From an uncultured Eubacteriales bacterium (GTDB lineage: Bacteria; Bacillota; Clostridia; Oscillospirales; Oscillospiraceae): 37,012 nucleotides of DNA. The notes under the pieces are model-generated. The model saw only the letters and a list, made by a program, of their open reading frames with translations, made no database searches and had not been told where the DNA came from. The position numbers and the translations under genes are program-made. How positions within the stretch are numbered: the first letter of the stretch is position 1; each line of letters opens with the position of its first letter. This document shows, piece after piece, positions 7,996 through 15,683 of the stretch. The stretch lies in NCBI GenBank assembly GCA_900549865.1, contig URPU01000012.1, positions 1 through 37,012 of the forward strand, read 5' to 3'.

Positions 7996-9123
7996 TTATC
8001 CGGCCAGAAATTCCATGCTTCGCCGGAATTCGGCCTCAAACGCCGCCCTGTTTTCGATAAACTCGCTCTCCTGGACCGGCATGGCGATTATCTCCCCCGC
8101 GCCGAGCTTCATAAGCGCGCTCCACCGCGCGTCGCGCGTGCTTATCGTGCCGTTCTGCGCCGGAACGAGTGAGCATTGCAGCGCAAGCTTTATATCCCTG
8201 CCGCCGGAGAAAAGCCACGTGACGAACGCGGCGATGTCGCTTTTGCTGCGGCTTCCGCCCGCCGTGACGGCAAGACCCACGGCCTCGCCCAGCATTCCCC
8301 CGTCGCTCTCTGCGGACAGCGGCGGCACGGGATATACGCCGAAGCCGCTCTTCTTCGATGAAAGCTGCGACACGGACGCCACGGCGCAGGGAAGCGCCCC
8401 GTCATAGACCTGCGACGCCGCGCCCGGCTCATCCGCCGCCGTCAGCGCGCCGTCATATGCGGCCTCCGCCAGAAGATTATAAAGCTTTATATAGTTCTCG
8501 CTGCGCGCGCCGGGCGCGTCCTGCGCGGTGAACTCCTCCCCCTCGCGCAGAAGCGTCGTGAAAAACAGCGCGGCAAAGGAATCCGCCGTGAAAAACGGCT
8601 CTCCCATCTCCTCGGTATACTCCCGCGCCGCGGCGCACAGCGCCTCCAGCGTTTCAAAGCCCGGTGCATCGCACAGCGCTTCGTTTATCAGCAGCGCCTG
8701 CACATCCGCGCCGATGGGGAAAAAGCTCTTCCCTATCGCGGCGCTGCGGCTGGCCGTGCCCTTCGGGTAGTCCGGCGCGCGGCCGGAAAGCGCGGCGCTT
8801 ATATCCGTCAGCTTGCCGCGCGCGTGCATGTCAAAGGCCCTGTAGTGCGCGCACAGCAGGATATCCGGCGTGTCCGTCTCAAAGGCGTCCGCCAGCGCGT
8901 TTTCATTCTTGAAGCCCGTCAGCTTCACCGGCATCGCCGTGCGCGACAGCCCCGCGTTATAATCCTCGACCGCGGCCTTGAAGCCGTCCGCCGCCGTGCT
9001 GCCCTCGACGTACCACGCCGTGACATAGCCGTCCTCGCCTCCGCCGCGGGACAGGATGAAATACATTATTCCCCCCGCGATAACGGCCGCCAGAAGCACG
9101 CCCAACAAATTGCGTAATTTCAT
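7996..9123 (-). CDS. Membrane-anchored extracellular solute-binding protein (family 1-like), orphan
   Basis: The 375-residue product has an N-terminal hydrophobic anchor (about residues 6-24, ending FILSRGG) with no lipobox Cys. It is followed by a periplasmic-binding-protein-like fold: early YVTAWYVEGS, TPDILLCAHY, FFPIGADVQALLIN, then GEAVGLAVTAGG and AAFVTWLFSGG near the end. These patterns resemble sugar-type ABC solute-binding proteins, but I cannot name the substrate. The ATG at 9123 is chosen because GGGGAG lies upstream and the membrane anchor follows at once; an in-frame start at 9171 has no such support. No ABC permease or ATPase gene is adjacent, so it may serve a distant transporter or act as a sensor. 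Confidence 0.7.
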   Translation of the reverse strand: MKLRNLLGVLLAAVIAGGIMYFILSRGGGEDGYVTAWYVEGSTAADGFKAAVEDYNAGLSRTAMPVKLTGFKNENALADAFETDTPDILLCAHYRAFDMHARGKLTDISAALSGRAPDYPKGTASRSAAIGKSFFPIGADVQALLINEALCDAPGFETLEALCAAAREYTEEMGEPFFTADSFAALFFTTLLREGEEFTAQDAPGARSENYIKLYNLLAEAAYDGALTAADEPGAASQVYDGALPCAVASVSQLSSKKSGFGVYPVPPLSAESDGGMLGEAVGLAVTAGGSRSKSDIAAFVTWLFSGGRDIKLALQCSLVPAQNGTISTRDARWSALMKLGAGEIIAMPVQESEFIENRAAFEAEFRRSMEFLAG

Positions 9124-9239
9124 TTGCCCGCTCCCCGTGCGATAATCAGATTCTACACCATATTTAAGCATAATTCGACGCCGATATCAAGCTTGACATT
9201 GGATGTATAATCAATTTAAGAACTTGCGGGAGGCGCGAA

Positions 9240-9887
9240 ATGAAATATAAGGCTGTATTATACGATATGGACGGCACTGTGCTGGACACGCTTTCGGATC
9301 TGACGGATGCGGTGAACTTCTCTCTCGCCCGCTTCGGTTATCCCGCGCGCGGCGCGCGGGAGGTGCGCGGCTTCCTCGGCAACGGCGCAAAGCGGCTTAT
9401 CGAGCTTGCCGTTCCCGCCGGAACGGAGGAGGCGGATATACTCCGCGTGCTGGAGTTTTATAAGCCCTATTACGACGCGCACTGCCGCGTAAAGACCGCG
9501 CCATACGACGGGATACTGCCGCTTATGCGCCGTCTGCGCGCCGCGGGCGTCATGCAGGCCGTCATTTCCAACAAGCCCGACCCCGCCGTGCAGGAGCTTG
9601 CCGCCGCGTTCTTCCCCGGACTTCTGGAGTACGCCGTAGGCGAAAGCGCCGCCGTGCGCAGGAAGCCCGCGCCCGACGCCGTGAATACGGCCGCAGCCCG
9701 GCTGGGGCTTGATAAGTCCGAATGCGTCTATGTGGGCGATTCCGAGGTCGATATCGCCACCGCGCGCAACGCCGGGATGGACTGCATCTCCGTGTGCTGG
9801 GGCTTCCGCGACGCGGAGGAGCTTGAAAAGGCCGGCGCATCCTGCCTTGTGCACAGCGCGGAGGAGCTTTTTGAAAAGCTGCAATAA
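9240..9887 (+). CDS. HAD-family phosphatase, phosphoglycolate phosphatase-like
   Basis: A 215-residue haloacid dehalogenase family hydrolase of the Gph/PGMB type. Motif I is DMDGTVLDT (nucleophile D9 and D11), motif II is the Ser of AVISNKPDP, motif III is the Lys of VRRKPAPD, and motif IV is GDSEVDIATARNAGM. A helical cap domain lies at about residues 15-80. Likely dephosphorylates 2-phosphoglycolate or a similar small phosphate, but the substrate cannot be fixed from sequence. GGGAGG precedes the ATG at 9240. A TATAAT box lies at 9206-9211. It is divergent from the solute-binding protein gene and convergent with the MFS gene, whose end is only 29 bases away. Confidence 0.88.
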   Translation: MKYKAVLYDMDGTVLDTLSDLTDAVNFSLARFGYPARGAREVRGFLGNGAKRLIELAVPAGTEEADILRVLEFYKPYYDAHCRVKTAPYDGILPLMRRLRAAGVMQAVISNKPDPAVQELAAAFFPGLLEYAVGESAAVRRKPAPDAVNTAAARLGLDKSECVYVGDSEVDIATARNAGMDCISVCWGFRDAEELEKAGASCLVHSAEELFEKLQ

Positions 9888-9916
9888 CGCATTCCGCGCA
9901 AAAGCGATCTTCCGGC

Positions 9917-11083
9917 TTATTTATGCGCAGTTTTGCGGATAAGCCCCTCGTGCATGACGCTCATCAGCGCCAGCAGGACAAGCAGATATACCGGCAGCAG
10001 CGCGACCGTGATATGCCCGGCAATCAGGCCGAACAGCGGCGGCATAAGGCTCGTTCCGACATAGGCGCAGGCCATTTGAATGCCGATGACCGCCTGTGAC
10101 CTGTCCGCGCCGAAATGCTCCGGCGTGGCGTGGATGAGGCAGGGGTAGACCGGCGCGCAGCCAAGCCCGATGATAACAAGCCCGGCAAGGGAGACCCCCG
10201 CGCCCAGCGGCAGAAGCATCACGGCAACGCCGCAGGCAATAATAAGCTCACCCATGCGCACCATCTGCACATCGTTCAGCTTCATCGCGGCAAAGCCGTT
10301 CAGCGCGCGCCCGACGGTAATGCCGATGAAAAACATGCTGGCATAGGACGCCGCCGTCTCCGCCGGAACGCCCTTATAAAGCGTCAGATAGCTGCTTGCC
10401 CAGAGGCCGGTGGTCTGCTCCAGCGCGCAGTAGCAGAAAAAGCAGATGAGGACGTTTTTCACGCCGCTTTTTTTCACGGCCTCCCGCACGGAAAGCGACT
10501 TTGCATCCACGGCCCCGGCCGCATTTTCCGCCTGCGGGCGGCCCTTCCACAGCGGCAGGCTCAAAAGCAGCACAGCCGTCAGTGCGATCTGTATCAGCGC
10601 GATGCAGCGGTACCCGCCGTTCCACGTTCCCCCGCCGGTGATGACGCGGCCCATGATATAAGGCCCTGCCGCCGCGCCGACGCCCCACATGCAGTGCAGC
10701 CAGCTCATATGCCGGCTTTCATAATGCAGGGCGACATAGTTATTCAAGGACGCGTCCACGCTTCCCGCGCCGAGGCCGTATGGCACGGCCCAGAGGCAGA
10801 GCTGCCAGAACTCATGGCTGACGGAGAAGCCGAGCAGCGCCGCGGCGGTCATGGCGACGCTGAATGCCGTCACCTTCCCCGTGCCGAGGCGCCGGGTCAG
10901 GCGGTCGCTTTGCAGGCTGGAAATTATCGTTCCGACCGAAATTATCATAAAAACGATGCCGGAGTATGAGACCGGCACCCCAAGCTGCGGATACATGGCC
11001 GGCCATGCGGAGCCGAGCAGAGAATCCGGCAGGCCGAGGCTGATAAAAGAGGCATATATCACGGCCAGAAGCAGATGTATCAT
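9917..11083 (-). CDS. Major facilitator superfamily transporter
   Basis: A 388-residue protein with about 12 predicted membrane helices. It opens with the pattern SLGLPDSLLGSAWPAMY typical of a clostridial MFS group related to FucP-type sugar permeases. It has a loop-2 motif SDRLTRRLGTGKV, and GPYIMGRVIT in the first half. The substrate is unknown. The ATG at 11083 has AAGGAGA 8 bases upstream. No sugar enzyme gene lies beside it. The gene ends tail to tail with the HAD phosphatase gene. Confidence 0.85.
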   Translation of the reverse strand: MIHLLLAVIYASFISLGLPDSLLGSAWPAMYPQLGVPVSYSGIVFMIISVGTIISSLQSDRLTRRLGTGKVTAFSVAMTAAALLGFSVSHEFWQLCLWAVPYGLGAGSVDASLNNYVALHYESRHMSWLHCMWGVGAAAGPYIMGRVITGGGTWNGGYRCIALIQIALTAVLLLSLPLWKGRPQAENAAGAVDAKSLSVREAVKKSGVKNVLICFFCYCALEQTTGLWASSYLTLYKGVPAETAASYASMFFIGITVGRALNGFAAMKLNDVQMVRMGELIIACGVAVMLLPLGAGVSLAGLVIIGLGCAPVYPCLIHATPEHFGADRSQAVIGIQMACAYVGTSLMPPLFGLIAGHITVALLPVYLLVLLALMSVMHEGLIRKTAHK

Positions 11084-11117
11084 TCCGCATATCTCCTTTT
11101 GGGTTTATATTCGTATT

Positions 11118-11152
11118 CGCCGCCGCTTCAGATGTGAAGCGGCGGCGTTTTT
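11118..11152 (+). terminator. Strong hairpin with T-run, rightward orientation
   Basis: A perfect 13-bp stem (CGCCGCCGCTTCA with TGAAGCGGCGGCG) with loop GATG is followed by TTTTT on the plus strand. It lies between two leftward genes (CLC ends at 11181, MFS starts at 11083). It should therefore end the CLC transcript, yet its T-run is on the other side. It may act as a plain hairpin terminator or stop antisense transcription. Confidence 0.6.
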
Positions 11153-11180
11153 ATATCTTATATGCGCACTATTGTCCGTA

Positions 11181-12494
11181 TCACTCTTTAAGACTGCCCT
11201 TGACGTGCGGCAGGTTTTCCTCGCTGCCCCCGGCATGATAGGCGTTCGTGTGGACGTTTATATACTGCGCTTTCAGCTTTGAATATAATATGGTCTGGCT
11301 GGAATACAGCCCGTTGTAGCCTGAGAGCATATAGCTGACGCCGCAGGCGAGCGCGAAGTACAGCACGCCGCTGCCGCCGAAAAGCTCTATCGAAAGGAAG
11401 ATGGAGGCCATCGGGCAGTTCGTCGCGCCGCAGAAAACGCTGACCAGCCCCAGCGCCGCGCCGAACCCGGCGGGCAGACCCAGCAGCGGGGCCGCCGCGC
11501 AGCCGAAGGTCGCGCCGATGAAGAAGGACGGAACGACCTCGCCGCCCTTGAATCCGGCGCTCAGCGTTATCACGGTGAATATGATCTTCATGATGAACGC
11601 CTCCGGCCTCGCCGTGCCCTGCTCCACGGCGGCGGTTATGACGTCCATGCCCGCGCCGTTATAGTCCGTCGTACCGCATATCAGCGTCAGCGCGATTATG
11701 GCAAAGCCGCCCACGGCCGCGCGCAGCCACGCGTTGGGGATGAGCTTCGCCGCGCGGCGCTCCGTAAAGTTGAGAAGCTTGCAGAATATCGCGGAGACCC
11801 ATGCGCACAGCGCGGCCAGCACGGCCACCTCAAGAAGATTCGCCGGGGCCAGCGACGGCACGGCGACGGCGAACCGCGTCGGCGCGACGCCAAGCCACAT
11901 GGATATCCCGTAGGACACGAGGGAGGCCGCAAAGCACGGGATGAACGCCGTGTGATAGAAGTTGCCCACGCTTATGACCATGATGGCAAACATCGTGGCG
12001 GCAAGCGGCGTGCCGAACAGCGCCGAGAAGAAGGCCGCCATGCCGCACAGCGTCGCCGTGCGCGTGTCTCTGTCATCAAGGCGGAACAGCCGACCCACCC
12101 AGTAGCCGATGGTGCCGCCCATCTGCAAGGCCGCGCCCTCGCGCCCGGCGGAGCCGCCGCACAGGTGCGTCAGCACGGTTCCGATGAATATCGACGGCAG
12201 AAGCAGCACCGGCAGGGGCTTTCCGAGGTGGACGGCGTCGATGATGTCGTTCGTCCCCTCGCCCTCCGTGCCGAAAAGCCTGTACACGCCCACTATCGCA
12301 AGCCCCGCCGCAGGCAGCAGCCACAGCAGCCACCCGTGCGCGCCGCGCAGCGCCGTGACATAGCCCACGCTTATATGAAAGGCCGAGCCGATAAACCCGC
12401 ACACCACGCCCGCGACAGCCGCCAGCGCCAGCCACTTGGCCAGCGCCGCCGCATAGAGCTTTATTTCCTTTATAAATTCACGCACTGCGTCCAT
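11181..12494 (-). CDS. CLC-family anion transporter with variant filter motifs (possible fluoride type)
   Basis: A 437-residue CLC protein with about ten or more membrane helices. The gating-Glu motif is present as GREGA (residues 117-121) where chloride CLCs have GREGP. The first filter motif is GEGTN (78-82) instead of GSGIP, and the third is GGEVVP instead of GIFAP. Loss of these canonical motifs, with a GREG-x-x-x-Q pattern (GREGAALQMG), resembles the fluoride/proton CLC-F branch. That is inference: no fluoride riboswitch is visible upstream. The ATG at 12494 has GGAGAG 8 bases upstream. It stands alone between a repeat element and the hairpin at 11118. Confidence 0.85.
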   Translation of the reverse strand: MDAVREFIKEIKLYAAALAKWLALAAVAGVVCGFIGSAFHISVGYVTALRGAHGWLLWLLPAAGLAIVGVYRLFGTEGEGTNDIIDAVHLGKPLPVLLLPSIFIGTVLTHLCGGSAGREGAALQMGGTIGYWVGRLFRLDDRDTRTATLCGMAAFFSALFGTPLAATMFAIMVISVGNFYHTAFIPCFAASLVSYGISMWLGVAPTRFAVAVPSLAPANLLEVAVLAALCAWVSAIFCKLLNFTERRAAKLIPNAWLRAAVGGFAIIALTLICGTTDYNGAGMDVITAAVEQGTARPEAFIMKIIFTVITLSAGFKGGEVVPSFFIGATFGCAAAPLLGLPAGFGAALGLVSVFCGATNCPMASIFLSIELFGGSGVLYFALACGVSYMLSGYNGLYSSQTILYSKLKAQYINVHTNAYHAGGSEENLPHVKGSLKE

Positions 12495-12541
12495 TGTTGT
12501 CTCTCTCCAAGCTGAAAAGCGTCATTGTCTCATTCCGGGAT

Positions 12542-12570
12542 ATTATATGTTCGCGCGGTCAAAAATGCAA
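12542..12570 (-). promoter_or_regulatory. Possible promoter of the CLC gene
   Basis: A perfect -10 TATAAT (12542-12547, minus strand) lies 17 bases from a weak -35 TTGCAT (12565-12570), giving a leader of about 40 bases. It directly abuts the T-run of the hairpin at 12577-12605. Confidence 0.45.
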
Positions 12571-12576
12571 GAAAAA

Positions 12577-12605
12577 GCTGCTGGAGCACTCCATGCTCCA
12601 GCAGC
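12577..12605 (-). terminator. Hairpin 1 of repeat locus A; terminator with T-run on minus strand
   Basis: A perfect 12-bp stem (GCTGCTGGAGCA with TGCTCCAGCAGC), loop CTCCA, followed on the minus strand by TTTTTCTTGC. It is the distal copy of a duplicated hairpin downstream of the NhaC-type gene and keeps the T-run. The proximal copy at 12808-12839 lacks it. Confidence 0.75.
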
Positions 12606-12608
12606 CAA

Positions 12609-12807
12609 GACTGTCGAAAAAGTGGCCTTGCCGCTTTTTCGAGAAAGCTTCGCTGCGTATCGCGCCTCTGTTGTCCGCCGTCAGCGGACAATTCGACACT
12701 CACTTCGCGCAAAGTGTTTTCTGCCACGCACATGTCGCGTCAGAAAACGAATCATATTGCTTTCGCGTCTGCGGACGCGAAACTCTGCGAGGCTTATGAC
12801 AAACTGA
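12609..12807 (+). repeat. Hairpin-rich ~200-bp repeat element, locus A
   Basis: This non-coding 199-bp element is about 90% identical by eye to 20393-20593. It starts GACTGTCGAAAAAG and ends TTATGACAAACTGA. Inside are four stems: a 13-bp one (12614-12642), TTGTCCGC with GCGGACAA (12671-12691), GTTTTCTG with CAGAAAAC (12716-12748), and TTTCGCGTC with GACGCGAAA (12761-12782). It has no credible ORF. It lies between two copies of a locus-specific hairpin, and fills the 381-bp gap between the CLC and NhaC-type genes. It looks like a MITE-type element, perhaps with an RNA structure. Confidence 0.75.
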
Positions 12808-12839
12808 GCTGCTGGGGCAGCACTTTATGCCCCAGCAGC
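12808..12839 (-). terminator. Hairpin 2 of repeat locus A
   Basis: A perfect 12-bp stem (GCTGCTGGGGCA with TGCCCCAGCAGC) with an 8-base loop, 36 bases beyond the NhaC-type stop. It matches hairpin 1 at 12577 except for one paired change in each arm (GGAGC/GCTCC to GGGGC/GCCCC), so the stem is kept by compensation. No T-run follows it on the minus strand. Confidence 0.65.
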
Positions 12840-12875
12840 CGTAATTATACATATATAAGTTTTGTTATGCGAGCA

Positions 12876-14405
12876 TCACGCCTTGGCGTCCTTATTGTTC
12901 TCCACGCTGCGGATAACGAACAGCGTGCCGACAGTGAGCACCGCGCCGATGATAATGCTTATGACCGCGCTCTGCACGAAGCCCGCGACGATATACGTCA
13001 CGAAGCTGACAGCCGCGACGACAATGACATAGGGAAGCTGCGTCGTGACATGGTCGAGGTGGTTGGTCTGCGCACCGGCGGAGGCCATGATGGTCGTGTC
13101 GGAAATGGGGGAGCAGTGGTCGCCGCAGACAGCGCCCGCGCAGCATGCGGAAATGCCGATGATCAGCAGGGTGCTGGAGGCGGGGAAGATGGCCGTGACG
13201 ATGGGGATGAGTATGCCGAAGGTGCCCCACGACGTGCCGGAGGCAAAGGCCAGCACGCACGCGACGATGAAGATGACCGCCGGAAGCATGTTGTAAAGGC
13301 TCTGCGATGCGCCCATCATAAGGTCATGCACGTACACATCCGCGCCGAGGTTGCTGGTCATGGTCTTGAGGGAGACGGCCATGGTGAGGATGATTATCGG
13401 CGGCACCATTGCGATGAAGCCCTTGGGCACGCACTCCATGGCTTCCTTGAAGCTCATCAGGCGGCGGGCCAGCATGTAGATGACTATGAGCACGAGGGAG
13501 ATTATGCCGCCCCAGGGCAGGCCGACGAACGCGTCGGTGTTGCCGAAGGCCGCGATGAAGTCCCCGGCGCAGTCAGTGCCGCCCCACGCGTCCACGCCGA
13601 AGAAGCCGCCGACGTAGATCATGCCCACGGTGCAGGCGATGATGAGGATGATGACGGGCAGAACAAGGTCGATAACGCGCCCGTTGGGGTTGGCCTTCAT
13701 GTCCTCCTCGCTCTCAAGCGCGCCGAGGTCGCCGTTGAGCTGCACGCTCATTTCGTGCAGGCGCATCGGGCCGAAGTCGAACTTCATGAAGGTGATGGCG
13801 ATGATGAACACGAAGGTGAGCAGCGAGTAGAAGTTATAGGGGATGGCGCGCACGAAAAGCTGAATGCCGGAAATGCCGATGTCGAGGTCGGACGCGACGC
13901 CGGAGACGGCGGCGGCCCACGACGAGATAGGCGCTATCATGCACACGGGCGCGGCAGTCGCGTCGATGAGATAGGCGAGCTTCGCGCGGGAGATCTTATG
14001 GCTGTCCGTGACAGGACGCATGACGGAGCCGACCGTCAGGCAGTTGAAATAGTCGTCGATGAAGATGAGCACGCCGAGGGCGAAGGTGGCAAGCGCTGCG
14101 CCGACGCGGGTCTTGATGTTCTTTTCCGCCCAGCGGCCAAAGGCGGCGGAGCCGCCGGAGGCGTTGACGAGCGCCACGATGATGCCCAGCAGCACAAGGA
14201 AAAGGAAGATGCCGGCGTTGTCGGCGATGGCGGAAATGAAGCCGTCGTTGAGGGCGACGTCAAGCGTGCCGATGGGGGCAAAGCCCGCGCAGAACATCGC
14301 GCCGATGAGCACGCCGATGAACAGCGAGGAGTAGGCCTCCTTGATTATGAGGGCGAGGATTATCGCAACAAGCGGCGGGACAAGCGCCCAAAAGGTTCCG
14401 TACAT
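12876..14405 (-). CDS. NhaC-family antiporter, predicted lysine transporter (LysW-like)
   Basis: A 509-residue integral membrane protein of the NhaC Na+/H+ antiporter superfamily, about 11-13 helices. Recognisable parts include SSWAAAVSGVASDL, GTSWGTFGILIPIV and a CCAGAVCGDHCSPISDTTIMAS segment near the C-terminus. The ATG at 14405 has GGAGG 8 bases upstream; a longer in-frame start at 14495 lies inside the terminator/riboswitch and is rejected. The gene is preceded by a lysine riboswitch and attenuator. In other bacteria NhaC-type genes under L-box control are predicted lysine transporters (LysW). Lysine import is therefore the best guess, resting on regulation rather than on sequence alone. 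Confidence 0.88.
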   Translation of the reverse strand: MYGTFWALVPPLVAIILALIIKEAYSSLFIGVLIGAMFCAGFAPIGTLDVALNDGFISAIADNAGIFLFLVLLGIIVALVNASGGSAAFGRWAEKNIKTRVGAALATFALGVLIFIDDYFNCLTVGSVMRPVTDSHKISRAKLAYLIDATAAPVCMIAPISSWAAAVSGVASDLDIGISGIQLFVRAIPYNFYSLLTFVFIIAITFMKFDFGPMRLHEMSVQLNGDLGALESEEDMKANPNGRVIDLVLPVIILIIACTVGMIYVGGFFGVDAWGGTDCAGDFIAAFGNTDAFVGLPWGGIISLVLIVIYMLARRLMSFKEAMECVPKGFIAMVPPIIILTMAVSLKTMTSNLGADVYVHDLMMGASQSLYNMLPAVIFIVACVLAFASGTSWGTFGILIPIVTAIFPASSTLLIIGISACCAGAVCGDHCSPISDTTIMASAGAQTNHLDHVTTQLPYVIVVAAVSFVTYIVAGFVQSAVISIIIGAVLTVGTLFVIRSVENNKDAKA

Positions 14406-14421
14406 GATATGTACCTCCGAA

Positions 14422-14456
14422 TAAAAAAATCGTGAACAGAGCAGACACTGTTCACG
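14422..14456 (-). terminator. Attenuator terminator of the lysine riboswitch
   Basis: On the minus strand CGTGAACAG pairs with CTGTTCACG (14431-14439 and 14448-14456) and is followed by ATTTTTTTAT. It lies between the aptamer and the ribosome site of the NhaC-type gene, the position expected for a transcription-terminating expression platform that switches the gene off when lysine is bound. Confidence 0.85.
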
Positions 14457-14481
14457 AAGCAATAAACGCGCGATATTGCCC

Positions 14482-14642
14482 TGACAGCTCTCCACTCATC
14501 CGAGTGACAGTCCGGCGGATATTCTCCGACGTCCCAGGTACGGCGGCACAGGAAAACCGCAGTCCTTCGGCGGCGACCCCTTTCGCTTCCGGCGTTCCTG
14601 CGCCGGCGGTGGAAGCTACTCTTGGCAACCGCGCCTCTATCA
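14482..14642 (-). ncRNA. Lysine riboswitch (L-box) aptamer
   Basis: Read on the minus strand, the leader shows the L-box core in order: TGATAGAGGCGCG at the 5' side, AAGAGTA, GAAAGGGGTCGCCGCCGAAGG, CTGGGA, CTGTCACTCGGATGAGTGG and GGAGAGCTGTCA at the 3' side. The P1 stem forms from TGATAG (14637-14642) and CTGTCA (14482-14487). It lies 77 bases upstream of the NhaC-type gene, with a terminator between and a strong promoter above. Known L-boxes sense lysine and repress biosynthesis or transport genes. Confidence 0.9.
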
Positions 14643-14661
14643 TACTTTGTTCGACGACGTC

Positions 14662-14689
14662 ATTATATCCTATATCCGCCAAAAGTCAA
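14662..14689 (-). promoter_or_regulatory. Promoter of the lysine riboswitch transcript
   Basis: On the minus strand, -35 TTGACT (14684-14689), a 16-base spacer and a perfect -10 TATAAT (14662-14667). The start near 14655 puts the aptamer about 13 bases into the RNA. Confidence 0.8.
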
Positions 14690-14745
14690 CATTTTATACG
14701 CACAAAACGCGAATATTTTTTCCTGCGGGCATGTCGGGGCAAAAT

Positions 14746-15513
14746 ATGCGTACAATATTCCGTATGAACGGATTTTTTGACCTGACCCGCCGCGGCGGCT
14801 TCGCGCTGTTTTCCGCGCGGCACCTGCTGTGGCTTTCCATATGCGCGGGGCTTATCGCGGCGCTGTGCCGGGCGTATGCATGCGCCTCCCCCGCCGCGCG
14901 GCGGCGGCTTCGGCTGGGGGCGGCGCTTTCGGCGCTGTCGCTCTCTCTTTCGCGCGCCGCGCTGCTCATTGCGGCCGGGCTGTATGATACCGGCCGCCTC
15001 CCGCTGCATCTGTGCGCGATGGCAGTGTATATCTGCGTGCTGCACGCCGTGCGCGGCGGGGCGCTGACGGGGCAGTTCCTGTACGCGTTCTGTATGCCGG
15101 GTGCAGCCTTCGCGCTGTTCTTCCCGGACTGGCGCTGTTACCCCGCGCTGAGCTTCATGACGCTTGCGGGCTTTATGGGACACACGCTGATCGTTGCCTA
15201 TGTGCTTATGCAGGTCTGCGCCGGTGATATCGTGCCGGATATCCGCCGCGCCCCGGCGTGTTTGGGCGTGATGCTCTCGCTCGCCGCGCCAGTGTATGTG
15301 TTCGATATACTCACGGGCACGAATTACATGTTCCTCAACTGGCCCTCGCCCGGCTCCCCGCTGGAGCTTTTCTCCTTCCTTGGCCGTCCGGGCTATATCG
15401 CGGGGTACTTCCCGCTGCTGGCCGCGGTGTGGGCGGCGATATACGCGCCCTTCCCGCCGGGGAAGGCCGCGCCGCGGAATACGCCGCGCCGGGATATAAA
15501 AAGTGCGGACTGA
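14746..15513 (+). CDS. YwaF/TP0381-type integral membrane protein
   Basis: A protein of about 255 residues with six or seven predicted membrane helices, resembling the YwaF/TIGR02206 (TMEM164-like) family. FSARHLLWLSICAGL opens helix 1, LPLHLCAMAVYI matches the family's conserved LPLHLC segment, and GTNYMFLNWPSPGSP matches the conserved loop before the last helices. Function is unknown. The start is uncertain: ATG codons at 14731, 14746 and 14764 are all possible and none has a strong ribosome site. 14746 is chosen because GGGG lies about 6 bases before it. It diverges from the lysine-riboswitch operon. A plus-strand terminator lies at 15659-15683, but a leftward hairpin also overlaps its stop. 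Confidence 0.75.
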   Translation: MRTIFRMNGFFDLTRRGGFALFSARHLLWLSICAGLIAALCRAYACASPAARRRLRLGAALSALSLSLSRAALLIAAGLYDTGRLPLHLCAMAVYICVLHAVRGGALTGQFLYAFCMPGAAFALFFPDWRCYPALSFMTLAGFMGHTLIVAYVLMQVCAGDIVPDIRRAPACLGVMLSLAAPVYVFDILTGTNYMFLNWPSPGSPLELFSFLGRPGYIAGYFPLLAAVWAAIYAPFPPGKAAPRNTPRRDIKSAD

Positions 15514-15597
15514 GCCGAAACGGCCAGTCCGCCAAACAGGGTTGTGGGATAAAGATATGAGCCTGATCCTCACCGGAGGATCAATTGGATAAGCTGT
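15498..15597 (-). ncRNA. Candidate small RNA, antisense to the 3' end of the YwaF-like gene
   Basis: On the minus strand a promoter-like pair (-35 TTTACA at 15627-15632, 17-base spacer, -10 TATCTT at 15604-15609) is followed by about 100 bases. These contain a small hairpin (GATCCTC, loop CGGT, GAGGATC) and end in a strong stem (GCGGACT at 15505-15511 with AGTCCGC at 15526-15532, plus an inner GCCG/CGGC) with a T-run at 15498-15502. No coding gene uses this terminator. I do not recognise the RNA class; this is a structural inference only. Confidence 0.35.
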
Positions 15598-15658
15598 GAT
15601 TAAAAGATAATACTTTGCGCCGCATTTGTAAAGAGCGAAGCGGCACTAGTTTTGTCGA

Positions 15659-15683
15659 ATGCGCCGTGGGCGCATATTTTTTT
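15659..15683 (+). terminator. Rightward terminator
   Basis: The 7-bp stem ATGCGCC with GGCGCAT, loop GTG, followed by ATTTTTTT. It lies 145 bases beyond the YwaF-like stop and just before the DUF378 gene, so it likely ends the upstream transcript. Confidence 0.75.

Noticed and set aside
12495..12541. Fluoride riboswitch before the CLC gene
   Set aside because: The leader is only about 40 bases and lacks the conserved fluoride-aptamer core.
12547..12807. Small open frames inside repeat elements A and B
   Set aside because: Frames are not kept between the copies, and no ribosome site or hydrophobic or domain pattern is visible.
12577..12839. CRISPR or integron cassette reading of the hairpin-insert-hairpin loci
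   Set aside because: Only one insert per locus, hairpins differ between loci, there are no regular spacers, and no cas or integrase gene is in the window.
12525..14435. A long rightward open frame opposite the NhaC-type gene
   Set aside because: It is His/Asp/Glu-rich mirror sequence of a well-supported transporter gene and crosses the repeat element and terminator. No ribosome site or family match.
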